The position numbers and the translations under genes were made by a program. The notes beneath the pieces were generated by a model that saw only the letters and a program-made list of their open reading frames with translations, was not told the origin of the DNA and did no database searches. 64,000 nucleotides of DNA from Wolfiporia cocos (lineage: Eukaryota > Basidiomycota > Agaricomycetes > Polyporales > Phaeolaceae). The stretch is taken from NCBI GenBank assembly GCA_029448655.1, contig JACCLO010000010.1, positions 1,984,001 to 2,048,000 of the forward strand. Direction: 5' to 3'. Of this stretch, positions 34,252 through 44,045 are shown piece after piece; positions within the stretch are counted from its first letter, which is position 1, and each line of letters opens with the position of its first letter.

Positions 34252-35347
34252 TGACACAGATGGCTCTGTGGGACTCACCACGCCAGTATCCTTGCGATGA
34301 ACTAAGGCGACGAGGTGAGGTAGAGGTTATCAGACGCTATAGTAGGTGGAAGGTTCTTCTACGGCGTACGCCGAGAAGAATAGAACTAGGGTTTATAGGC
34401 CGTCAAGGCCCTACTTATATACACATATATAACGGGTCATGTGCTACTGTATAGTACATGCCCGATAAGGAATGTGGGCTTGGTTGCCATAAGGGCGACC
34501 AAGTGGTATGACTACTCTACAAAGGCCGTGGCCCGCCGGTAATGGCCGGGCCAATGGTAAAATAGAGAGTGTGTGGTCTCATCGTTAGATGGACATGTGA
34601 AGACGGGCGCAGCCCGGGTATAAGGGATGCCGGTTGCCGGATACCGTGAGGTATAATGGCGATTGGCCGGTCATCGGATGCTGACCAAGGCGGAGCGCCG
34701 AGGTCGTAATGCTATTGGGCCAGTAGGCACCGTAGCATATGATATGTCCGGTCCGGAAGGTTACCGGAACATATGGTGGTCCTAGCCGTGAGGCGAGGAC
34801 CGGTGTTTGGGCAACGCCGTGATGGCAGAAGCCCGGGACTTGGAGAACGCCGAGTCCGTGGGATGGCCGAGAAGGCCGAGCCTATAGCGATATTGCCTTG
34901 ATGCTAATATAGTGCTATTTGGCCGTGTTGCCATTATTATGCGAAGGCGTGGCGCGCCTGAGGTGCCATTGTGATCAAGGATCTTATGGCAATGGGAAGC
35001 CGGGAAGGCCGACCCAATAGTACAAGGCCGCGAGGCACTGTTTGTACATGTGGACATTATTATGCGAGCGTGCCGCGCTCGGCCTATCATTATGATCTAA
35101 GATCTATGACGTGGCTGGTCTTGCTCTGACGGGCGAGACCTGTATGACGTAGCTGTAACTATGCTATTGGACCGGAAGGTGCCGTAGCGTTATGTAAGCT
35201 GGTCATGTGGTGATAAGCCCAGTTAAGAGCTTGTCGTGGTGGCAATGGGAGTTAACCCGTAGATAACTTGTAGGTAGACGTATAAATCCCAGGTAAATTG
35301 CTATAATCGTAGGAAAAATGCTGTAAGCCCCAGATAAATCTGTGACA
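34252..35347 (-). mobile_element. 5' LTR of the A element
   Basis: Identical by eye to 29285-30380. The promoter fires leftwards into the leader. The inferred RNA start is at 34387, about 33-35 nt from the TATA box. Confidence 0.93.
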
Positions 35348-35352
35348 CCTAA

Positions 35353-35756
35353 CTCGCAAGTCCTTATGGGATAAACCCACACCGCAGTGTCGAGGCGCAG
35401 ACGAGCAGGTCTAAGGGGTGGCTAAGCCAGCAGTCGCACACAGTGGTAGAGGTGGCATACAGGGGGACAAGCCCCAACGTCGAGAATAACAAGCATGGGG
35501 CTGTAAGGCCCCAGCGCAGTAGACTATATACATGCCCAGACGTAGAGACGCGCACTACTACCTACCCTACAGTAAGGGCCCGTGCGCTATCTGAGTCATG
35601 TGCTATAGTACGTAAGCAAGAGGCGACCTATACACATGAGTAGTTACGCTGCTAAGGGGGCGCATTGACCACTACACTAAACGGCGAATACGTCATGTGA
35701 CTACATGTCTAGGAGGGTACGGGATCGAACCCATGCCACGGTATAAAACCGTGACA
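35353..35756 (-). mobile_element. C TRIM 3' LTR, larger part
   Basis: It continues the LTR begun at 29221-29284 after removing the A element. It ends TAAAACCGTGACA. Confidence 0.9.
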
Positions 35757-35767
35757 TTACCCCCCTG
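35757..35767 (-). promoter_or_regulatory. Polypurine tract of the C TRIM
   Basis: The minus strand reads AGGGGGGTAA immediately before TGTCACGG. Confidence 0.75.
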
Positions 35768-35878
35768 TCAGACTCCAAGGCCCTCATTGGAGAAAACAAA
35801 CCCTTCCTTTCCTCGACGGGGTTCTCGCGCTAGTCCTTGCCTAAGGGAACCCACACATACGGTTATTGACCTAGACGA

Positions 35879-36322
35879 TCATGTTGATTTAGGCTGTGGG
35901 TGATCAGCCCCACGGGACGGTCTTGAACCAGGGTTAGGCGTCCAGAGTCTTGAGCGAGGTAGGTTGTTTCTGAGTCCTTTACTGAGCGGCTGTCGTCGAC
36001 CGGACATGGTCTTGATGACCATCGCTTGCAGTGGGGTTACGCCGAAGCGCTTCACATACCCACGGAGGTCATGCTGCTGTTCATCGAGGCTGTCCCGCCC
36101 CCCAGGAGGTACGTTCGATACGGACATACGTACTAGTCTCCTTCTATCGCCTTCATGCGAGGGGGGACCCTTGTCTTCCACTCCTCTGTAGGTATAACGT
36201 ACCACTACGCACGTGGTCGCCATAGCAACGCTTGTATGGGGGGCAGGCGAGTTGATGCCGACCTCGCTTGATCGCAGAGGTGCCCCCGCCGCGTCGCTGT
36301 ACCTAGAGAGTGGGAAACCCAT
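35879..36322 (-). CDS. 147-codon sense ORF of the C TRIM, unknown
   Basis: This ORF fills 444 of the 619 internal bases on the element's sense strand. It starts at ATG 36322, some 50 nt downstream of the 5' LTR, and ends at TAG/TGA-bounded 35879. The product is basic and rich in Arg, Ser and Pro, with a segment DLRGYVKRFGVTPLQAMVIK that could be a helix of a Gag-like protein. There is no zinc knuckle, DTG or other catalytic motif. I do not recognise it. It may encode a small RNA-binding protein, or may be open by chance in GC-rich DNA. Confidence 0.35.
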   Translation of the reverse strand: MGFPLSRYSDAAGAPLRSSEVGINSPAPHTSVAMATTCVVVRYTYRGVEDKGPPSHEGDRRRLVRMSVSNVPPGGRDSLDEQQHDLRGYVKRFGVTPLQAMVIKTMSGRRQPLSKGLRNNLPRSRLWTPNPGSRPSRGADHPQPKST

Positions 36323-36362
36323 AGCCCAAGACGCGCAGCGCCGTCAAGGGGGATGGTAAAGT

Positions 36363-36373
36363 ATGCTTGTTAT
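36363..36373 (-). promoter_or_regulatory. Self-primer binding site of the C TRIM
   Basis: The minus-strand junction is LTR-TA-ATAACAAGCAT. It is the exact complement of the C-LTR RNA start ATGCTTGTTAT (36583-36573). Confidence 0.85.
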
Positions 36374-36375
36374 TA

Positions 36376-36843
36376 TGACACAGATATACGCTCATACCGT
36401 ATAACCTGTGTACCGCTGTCCTAGTGTCCCTCAACCTAACTTGCAAGTCCTTATGGGATAAACCAACACCGCAGTGTCGAGGCGCAGACGAGCAGGTCTA
36501 AGGGGTGGCTAAGCCAGCAGTCGCACACAGTGGTAGAGGTGGCATACAGGGGGACAAGCCCCAACGTCGAGAATAACAAGCATGGGGCTGTAAGGCCCCA
36601 GCGCAGTAGACTATATACATGCCCAGACGTAGAGACGCGCACTACTACCTACCCTACAGTAAGGGCCCGTGCGCTATCTGAGTCATGTGCTATAGTACGT
36701 AAGCAAGAGGCGACCTATACACGTGAGTAGTTACGCTGCTAAGGGGGCGCATTGACCACTACACTAAACGGCGAATACGTCATGTGACTACATGTCTAGG
36801 AGGGTACGGGATCGAACCCATGCCACGGTATAAAACCGTGACA
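36376..36843 (-). mobile_element. C TRIM 5' LTR
   Basis: 468 bp, TGACACAGATATACG to AAACCGTGACA. The GAGGTC-type palindrome appears here as a diverged GGGGCTG/AGGCCCC form next to the inferred start. Confidence 0.9.
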
Positions 36844-36970
36844 GTCTGGTGGGTTTCGTCAGGGCGGGTGTAGGTGACCCCATCTCGTGATCGCGACACT
36901 GGCCTACAGCGCGACGCGCATCCTCACAATTGTACTTGTATGCTACCTGATTTCGCAGAATCACTGTCAT

Positions 36971-37267
36971 AATGCCCTCTAAGCAAACTCACGGCAGTCT
37001 GTTTGATCGCGACGTTAACGATATGCTCAATGCGGCGCGTACTGTGGCCGAGAAATGTTGCCAATATTATACTCATCCGCAGATACACGCCGCTTAGTCA
37101 CCGAGAAATTCCAAAACGTATTTGGGGCTGACAGAGTGCAGTACGACTGGCAGCTTGATGTCAGGGAGGCACTGCTGCTGCACCTAGACTCCGTTGTCAC
37201 TGCCGGCACAGGATCGGGCAAAACTGGACTGGTTTTGATGTCTGATGAGATGGTGGCAAAGTCGTGA
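36971..37267 (+). pseudogene. RecQ-like helicase N-terminal fragment
   Basis: An ATG at 36971 opens a frame ending at a stop near 37091; the protein then continues in another frame from ~37089. The second part has a Q-motif-like VQYDWQLDVREALLLHLDSV, then Walker A AGTGSGKT (37202-37225), then a stop at 37265. This is the start of a superfamily 2 helicase, RecQ-like by the order of Q motif and Walker A. The DEAH box and everything downstream are missing, and a frameshift breaks it. It lies inside the TIR element, so it is captured cargo, not a working gene. Confidence 0.65.
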
Positions 37268-37565
37268 TTGTCGTTGTTAAGCTCAGACATTATGATTTAA
37301 AGTGATAAGATGGTGCAGTACGGCATAGATGCGGCCAGCTACGCTTCACGTGCGTTTGTGAGCTCATCGAGTGCGATGCGTCGCGCGCTGTACGCCACGC
37401 CAGCATCGCGGTCACGAGACGGGGTCACCTACACCTGCCCTGACGAAACCCACCAGACCTTATACCAGTGGCACCTGCAATATGTTTTTCGCACTCCGCC
37501 CGGACATGTCCGGGCTGCAGGTCCCACGTGAGGTATAAGGTCTGGAACCGAGACTATGTAGTACA

Positions 37566-37682
37566 CCTTTTTAATCCTAACAAGGATTCCACTACCCCTA
37601 CCTTACATAATTCCCTACTTTCTGTTCTTGGACATATCACTGGGAAACTCCGGTTTCTCATGAAAGCTGCACTTTCTAGATC
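37566..37682 (+). other. R2 leader, end
   Basis: Aligns with 43939-44069 of R1, up to the ORF1 start. Relative to R1, one base is deleted just before the ATG, so translation must start at the second Met. Confidence 0.7.
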
Positions 37683-38124
37683 ATGCCCCGCGTTACCCGT
37701 CGCACCCAAGGCTCTTCCATGGCACCCTATGTCAAACTGGCAAAGCGGTCTCTTCTCAGCCGCATAGCCACTGACACCGCCACTGAAGCCAGCCCCACCT
37801 ACACTCTTCCTGTAAAGGAAGACTACACCGGGAAACTCCATCTTTGGGAGATTCCCGTCCACATGCCTAAGCATATCGCTCAGGCTGGGAAACCCACACC
37901 TCGACCTCCTAAGCCCGTCCCGCTGGAAAAGCGGATCTGGACTGAGGAAGAGTTGCTAGCACAACACGTCTCCGCTATGGAGAATATCCTGGAACTCCGG
38001 GAACTCAACAAGCTCAAACTTGCCCACGATAAGCTGAATAAGCACATCGCCACCAAACAAGCCGCCAAGGCCGCCAAAACAGCGGCTTCTTCTCTGGCCC
38101 TCCACCTCGCCAGCCTGGTGGCCA
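37683..38124 (+). pseudogene. R2 ORF1, first part
   Basis: This extra protein lies upstream of gag, as in R1. It is basic at the start (MPRVTRRT), with a conserved KEDYTGKLHLWEIPVHMPKH segment and an Ala/Lys-rich helix that probably forms a coiled coil. It is cut by a B LTR after LASLVA. It continues at 38708-38714 and then at 52215-52662; removing insertions and duplicated target bases restores one frame of 299 codons. Function unknown. Confidence 0.75.
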
Positions 38125-38702
38125 TGTCACAGAATATCCAGGGGGATGTAGTAACAACCCTCGCTATAGGTTATACGGGCGGCGCTAGGCGTACGCCGCT
38201 CCTCTATACCTCAGCCACCTCCACGTACGTCTCAGAGTCTGTTAGGTCACCTGACTGTTAGGTTAAGCGCTGTAGGGTAGCACGCGCCTCAGGTACTCAT
38301 GCTACGGTCACACTATGTATCACATGCCTCGCTTATGTACTTACTTACCTCAGCTGTTAGGGCGGTGCTGTGCACAGGCCAGCACTTAAGGGTAGACATG
38401 TAGCGTACCGTTCGCGCATGTATATAAGATACGTCGAGATGTGGGTTGATACCCCATCTCTAAGATTCTCGTCAACTGGGCTTGGCCCCTTTCCTACTCT
38501 GCTCTGTGTGCGACTCCGCCTTAGGGCGTCCTCTCCTTCTTGAGCTCTGCCAGCACGTCGTTGTAAGTATCCTGTACGACGACTTCCATCATTCCGAGGG
38601 AATGCCTCTGCGACACCGCTGCTAGCTGGCTCTTGAGGTGCAAGACCTTGGGGGTTCACCCCTGCCTAGGGCAGGTCCCCACATCCGAGTACGTCTGTGA
38701 CA
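38125..38702 (+). mobile_element. Solo B-family LTR
   Basis: 578 bp, with TSD ggcca at 38120-38124 and 38703-38707. GAGATG/CATCTC palindrome between TATA and the inferred start. Confidence 0.94.
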
Positions 38703-39307
38703 GGCCAGCCCCTCTGTCACAGATTTATCTGAGGCTTACAGCATTTTTCCTACGATTATAGCAACTTATCCGGGATTTATACGTCTAACTACAAGTTATC
38801 TACGGGTTAACTCCCATTGCCATACGACAAGCTCTTAACTGAGCTTATCAACCACATGATCAGCCTAGACAACGCTACGTCACAAGACTAATGACATCAT
38901 CGCATCATCATCGGTAACCATACGGTCCGATATCCACAATACGTCATATACGTCTAGACAATAGCAACGTCACTGCTACGTCATAGGTCTCACCCGTCAG
39001 AGCTAGACCAACCACGTCATAAGATCCTAGATCACAATGACATCACAGGTGCGGCACGCCTTCGCATAATAATGTCAACACAACCAAACAGCGTAATATT
39101 AGCAACAAGGCAATAACGCTATAAGTTCGGCCTTCCCGGCCTCCCACAGACTCGGTACATACCAAGTCCCAGGCTTCTGCCATCACGGCGTTGCCCAAAC
39201 ACCGGACCTCGCCTCACGGCTAAGTCCAACTCATGCCCCGGTAACCATCCGGTCCGGGCATAACACATGCTACGGTACTACAAAGTCCAATAGCATAACG
39301 ACCTCGG

Positions 39308-40002
39308 TGTCACAGATTTGGGACATGCCACTATTTTTCCCGTATTTTTACCTATTTATCTGGTATTTCTACGACCTTGTAGACATTTACGCTGCTAAGC
39401 GCCCGTCTACACGTACACTAAACCAAACAACATGTACACAACGTGGTATACATCCACCTGTCATAACAACACGTACATAACACGCTCGTACGCGTCAATG
39501 ACTCAGCAGACTAACCTCCGGTGTCACGCGCCTTACTCATATCCCGATATCGGGCTATGTCAGTACAATTGGATAAGCGGCCTGCTCGTTATCACATGCC
39601 AATGCCCTTACAATTACTCATATCCCGATACCGGTATATAAGAATCACATGCATGGCTTACTAACGTAGCAACGCCACTTCCACAACATGGACCTACGGT
39701 CCAAACAACGTTTCTTATTGGTGCGGCCATTACCGGCGCACATAGTCTATTGTAGTTTACGACTTAGCTGTATTAGTTACGTCTGCGCACAGACCGTCTA
39801 ACTGTTTGGCTCCTCTTCGAGTAACCAAACACTGCATGTATATAAGTAGGGCTATCACTACGATAAGCCTTAGATTTGTTCTCTGCTATCGCATAGTCAC
39901 ATATCATTTCTACTGCGCCTACAAGCTTCCTCACCAACCTCCGACAACTCCTTCAAGTCGTCTATAAGGTTATAGCGTGAGTCCCACAACTTGTTTGTGT
40001 CA
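39308..40002 (+). mobile_element. Solo D-family LTR
   Basis: 695 bp, with TSD ctcgg at 39303-39307 and 40003-40007. The RNA start reads AGATTTGTTCT, the exact partner of the R1 primer site. Confidence 0.94.
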
Positions 40003-40143
40003 CTCGGCATCTCGCCTTGGTCATCATCCGAAGACCGACCAATCGCCATTATACCACAAGGTATCCGGCAATCGGCCTTTCCTATACCCGGGCTGCACCC
40101 AAGTTATCAAAGACAATAAGACATAATCCCTCTTCTACGATTG

Positions 40144-40602
40144 TGACACAAACCAAATACAATACTTACTAAGGTCCTTTGGGGGGTGTCTTAGAGGGTA
40201 GAAAGTAGAGTTATGAGGCGATGAATGTGCTTGTTAGGCAGTAGTTCAATATCGAGGAGAACAGAACTGAGGTTTAACGCTCAGTCTGCCCTAGTATATA
40301 TACATGCGTTGCGAGACCCCTAATACTACTAGGACCTACGGTACCTAAGGATGAGTAACGCTACATGTGATCCAATACTTCGACATGTGATTCTAGGTAA
40401 GAGCATCAGTCAGCGATCATGTGAGCGTAGACGATGCATGTGATTCTGGTTGGTATGGAACCTGCTAGAAGGTTCTGGTAAGTTCCATGGGCGTAAGCGC
40501 TTGGTCACGTGATGTGCTAGTTATATGTATTCTATGCTACAACGTAGATGTTGAAGTATAAAAGCAGGAAAAATAGCTAAAAATAAGGAAAAATCTGTGA
40601 CA
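40144..40602 (-). mobile_element. Solo L-family LTR
   Basis: 459 bp, TGACACAAACCAAATAC to AAAAATCTGTGACA, with TSD gattg at 40139-40143 and 40603-40607. Confidence 0.93.
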
Positions 40603-40612
40603 GATTGGTTCG

Positions 40613-41649
40613 TGACACAGAATACTCTGTGGGACTCACCAAGCCTGTATCCTACGATATTAGGTGACTTGGGGAGGTAGAATACTCAATGCAGCAGCAG
40701 CAGGTGGATAGTGCTTCTACGGCGGACGCCGAGAATGCTTGGGACTACTGATAGTAGTCCACTGGGAGTACCGATGGTACTCCGCCTGGGCACTCAAGGT
40801 TTGACAATAGAATAGAACTAAAGTATGGAGCGCTTGGCTCCTACTTAAATACATGTATGCGGAGAGGTCTCGTGCTACTGTATAGTACTACCTTTCCGGG
40901 TTATGCGGCTTTGCCAATGGGCGAAGCTTATCTTATCTACTTTGTTTGGGATCCTATCTACAATGGCCGTGTGGGCCGGTAATGGCCGCACCAATAGTAG
41001 GAGAGGAGGTTTATTATTATCTTTGTTAAATGCGGGCGCAGCCCGGGTATAGAGGAAGACCGAATGCCGATACCTTGCGGTATAATGGCGATTGGTTGGT
41101 CTTGGTGTGTCAACCAAGGCGAGGCGCCGAGGTCATTATGCTATTGGACCAGCAGGTACCGTAGCATGTGCCATGTCCAGATCGGATGGTTACCGGGGCA
41201 TGTGGAGGGCAACGCCGTGATGGCAGAAGCCCGGGGATTGGCAAGTGCCGATCCATGAGGACGGACCGAGGGGGCCGATCCAATAGAACATTGCCTTGTG
41301 GCGATGTTTGGTTGTGTGGACATTATTATGCGAAGGCGTGCCGCGCCTGAGGCGTTATTGTGATCTAAGATCTTATAACGTGACGTAGCCATGATGTTGC
41401 TATTGTCTAGACGTATATGATGTAATGTGGATATCGGACCGTATGGTTACCGATGATGATGCAATGATATCATTAGTCTTGTGACGTAGCGGTGTCTAGG
41501 CTGGTCATGTGGTTGATAAGCTCAGTTAAGGACTTGTCATATGGCAATGGGAGTTAACCTGTAGATAACTTGTAGTTAGACGTATAAATCCCGGATAAAT
41601 TGCTATAATCATAGGAAAAATGCTGTAAGCCCCAGATAAATCTGTGACA
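40613..41649 (-). mobile_element. Solo A-family LTR
   Basis: 1,037 bp, with TSD gttcg at 40608-40612 and 41650-41654. It carries the double-hairpin insert at about 40737-40805. Confidence 0.94.
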
Positions 41650-41861
41650 GTTCGGCCATTAGGGCCTTCCACGGCCATTGTAGATAGAGTCCCAAACAAA
41701 GTAGATAACATAAGCTTTGCCACTTGGCAAAGCCACATAACCCGGTAAGGTAACAGCTAGCTAGTAGCACGTGACCCTCCTGAAACACATGTATATAAGT
41801 AGGGGCTTGACGCCCTTTAACTTTAGTTCTATTTTTCTCGGCGTCCACTGTAGAAGCACAC

Positions 41862-42558
41862 TGTCACAGATTTGGGACATGCCACTATTTTTCCCGTATT
41901 TTTACCTATTTATCTGGTATTTCTACGACCTTGTAGACATTTACGCTGCTAAGCGCCCGTCTACACATACACGCAACCAAACAACACGTACACAACGCGG
42001 TATACGTCCACCTGTCATAACAACACGTACATAACACGTTTGTACGCGTCAATGACTCAGCGGACTAACCTCCGGTGTCACGCACCTTACTCATATCCCG
42101 ATATCGGGCTATGTCAGTACAATTGGATAAGCGGCCCGCTCGTTATCACATGCCGATGCCCTTACGATTACTCATATCCCGATACCGGTATATAGTTATC
42201 ACGTGCATGGCTTACTAACGTAGCAACGCCACTACCACAACATGGACCTACGGTCCTAACAACGTTTCTTACTGGTGCGGCCATTACCGGCGCACATGGT
42301 CTACTGTAGTTTACGACTTAGCTGTATTAGTTATGTCTGCGCACAGACCATCTAACTGTTTGGCTCCTCTTCGAGTAACCAAACAATGCATGTATATAAG
42401 TAGGGCTATCACTACAATAAGCCTTAAATTTGTTCTCTGCATTCGCATAGTTGCATATCACTCCTACTGCGCTTACTAGCACCTCCTCACCAACCTCAAC
42501 AACTCCTTCAAAGTCGTTATAAGGTTATAGTGTGAGTCCCACAGTCTAGTCTGTGTCA
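41862..42558 (+). mobile_element. R1 5' LTR
   Basis: TATATAAG is at 42393-42400 and the inferred RNA start at 42426 (AAATTTGTTCT, one change from the family AGATTTGTTCT). Contains tandem CTCATATCCCGATA boxes in U3. Confidence 0.93.
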
Positions 42559-42560
42559 TA

Positions 42561-42571
42561 AGAACAAATCT
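42561..42571 (+). promoter_or_regulatory. R1 self-primer binding site
   Basis: The junction is LTR-TA-AGAACAAATCT. It is the exact complement of the D-family RNA start AGATTTGTTCT, with one mismatch to the start in its own LTR. Confidence 0.82.
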
Positions 42572-44045
42572 CCCCGCCCTTGCGCTTGCGCTTGGGTCTG
42601 GGTTTCTATCCTACAGGGGTATATTGCTCGTTGCCGCGCACATCCCTTTCTGCCTGATAAGGCGATTGGGGTGATAGTTGAGATCTGGGGGATACATCAC
42701 CTTCCTCGGCAGAGGATTGGCAACCAGGGAAGCCACACCGCCTTTTTAGGCAGGAGGCCTACCTAACCCGGACCTCAGGGTTAAGAGGAGGCGGCTATTC
42801 CTGAAAAGGTCTAGCTGCCAGCAGTTAAGACCCGCCTGTGGAGAAGAGGGGACGGTCTGCCTGTGTGCGCCCAACCCCCTGCCATGGCAAGCGTTGCTCA
42901 GCGCCCCATCGCTATCCACAGGGTCATCATTATGATGGCATGGGAATTTTCCAAAGCCGCCGCCCAGGCGTAAGGGCCCTGCTTTGAACCCGTCATGAGA
43001 AAAGCAGTGAGGGGGGTGACGTAAAAAATCACCCTGCCATAGGTCACTCGCGGTAGCCAATAGCATAAGTCCTCCGGGCAGCTCGGCGTGCGAGCATGGG
43101 TCAAACCGAGTTGGGGCCCCATCAGAAGAGAAGCACGTAGCCCACTCCTTCGGGATGTGGAGTGTTGCTTTCTCGCGGTCTTCGGACCAATGGTGGTTTT
43201 TTAGCCCTGATGTGACACCCATGTGGCTACAGACGGCAACCTCATTGTTGAAGCATGGACAGGCTAAGGGATGTAAAATCCCAGCCACTTTCCGGCATCG
43301 TCCCTCCGGGGCGGTGTCGTGTATCCGAATCCCAATCATCTGACCCAGGAACCGGCCTGGCAGTCAGCAACTCTACCCCTGGAGTCGGCGCCTCTGACCG
43401 TTAGGGTCATGCGAATATCTGCGCCATCTCGGCACAGGGTTTGCGCGCAACATAAGAGTAATTATGTGTCACGGTTTTTATACCGTGGCATGGGTTCGAT
43501 CCCGTACCCTCCTAGACATGTAGTCACATGACGTATTCGCCGTTTAGTGTAGTGGTCAATCGCCCCCGTAGCAGCGTAACTAACCACGAGCTTAGGTCGT
43601 TCAGTTGTTATGTACTGTATCATGTGATGTACTGCGCGCACGGTCCCTTACTGTAGGGTAGGACTACTCGCGCGCCTCTTAGCACACTCATGTATATAGT
43701 CTCTGCGCTGAGGTCCTTAAGACCTCATGCTTGTTATTCTCGACGTTGGGGCTTGTCCCCCTGTATACCATCTCTACCACTGTGTGCGACTGCTGGCTTA
43801 GCCACCTCTTGACTTGCTCGTCTGCGCCTCGTCACTACGGTGTGGGTGTATACCCAAAGGACTTGCGTGTTAGGTTGAGGGATACTAGGATAGCGGTACA
43901 CAGGTTATACGGTATGAGCGTATATCTGTGTCATTATGCCCTGTAGTACACCTTCTTTGCTCCTGAAAAGGAGTCCACTACCCTACCTTACATAAATCCC
44001 TTCTTATTCCGTTCTTGGATGTATCACTGGGAAACCTAGTTTCTC
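42572..44045 (+). other. R1 long 5' leader
   Basis: About 1 kb once the C LTR is removed. It is rich in short inverted repeats and shared with the A element and R2. The only sizeable frame is antisense (197 codons, 43339-42746), which I do not regard as a gene. Probably untranslated, with packaging and translation signals. Confidence 0.65.
43467..43933 (+). mobile_element. Solo C-family LTR
   Basis: 467 bp, with TSD ttatg at 43462-43466 and 43934-43938. Palindrome GAGGTC/GACCTC and start ATGCTTGTTAT. Confidence 0.94.

Larger units (their letters stand above)
29285..35347 (-). mobile_element. Complete non-autonomous A-family retrotransposon
   Basis: TSD cctaa at 29280-29284 and 35348-35352. 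The two 1,096-bp LTRs are identical as far as I can read them, and the internal region is 3,871 bp. On the minus strand the order is 5' LTR (34252-35347), self-primer site, ~1.05-kb leader related to the D-type element R1, ~2.8 kb of hairpin-dense non-coding DNA, polypurine tract, 3' LTR (29285-30380). No Gag, protease, RT or integrase motif is present in any frame, so it must be mobilised in trans. It is younger than the C element it splits. Confidence 0.93.
29221..36843 (-). mobile_element. C-family miniature LTR retrotransposon (TRIM)
   Basis: The TSD gtctg (29216-29220, 36844-36848) encloses two 468-bp LTRs. The left is 29221-29284 plus 35353-35756; the right is 36376-36843. They differ at only a handful of sites by eye. 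The internal region is 619 bp (35757-36375), with a primer site next to the right LTR and a polypurine tract next to the left LTR, so it reads on the minus strand. The left LTR was later split by the A element 29285-35347. Confidence 0.92.
29124..37556. mobile_element. Mutator-like TIR element with captured helicase
   Basis: The ends are an imperfect inverted repeat of about 130 bp that fades out over ~180 bp. The left end is TAGTCTCG... at 29124-29220, continuing at 36849-~36930. The right end is ...CGAGACTA at ~37375-37556. The flanking 9-bp duplication tgtagtaca is at 29115-29123 and 37557-37565. Without the nested C element it is about 805 bp. Inside is a RecQ-like helicase fragment (36971-37267). 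Long TIRs plus a 9-bp TSD fit Mutator-like elements, and a captured gene piece fits the Pack-MULE idea. There is no transposase, so it is non-autonomous. The element landed in the leader of R2. Confidence 0.78.

Noticed and set aside
42746..43339. 197-codon antisense frame in the R1 leader
   Set aside because: It is opposite to transcription of the element, and the related leader in the A element does not keep the frame.
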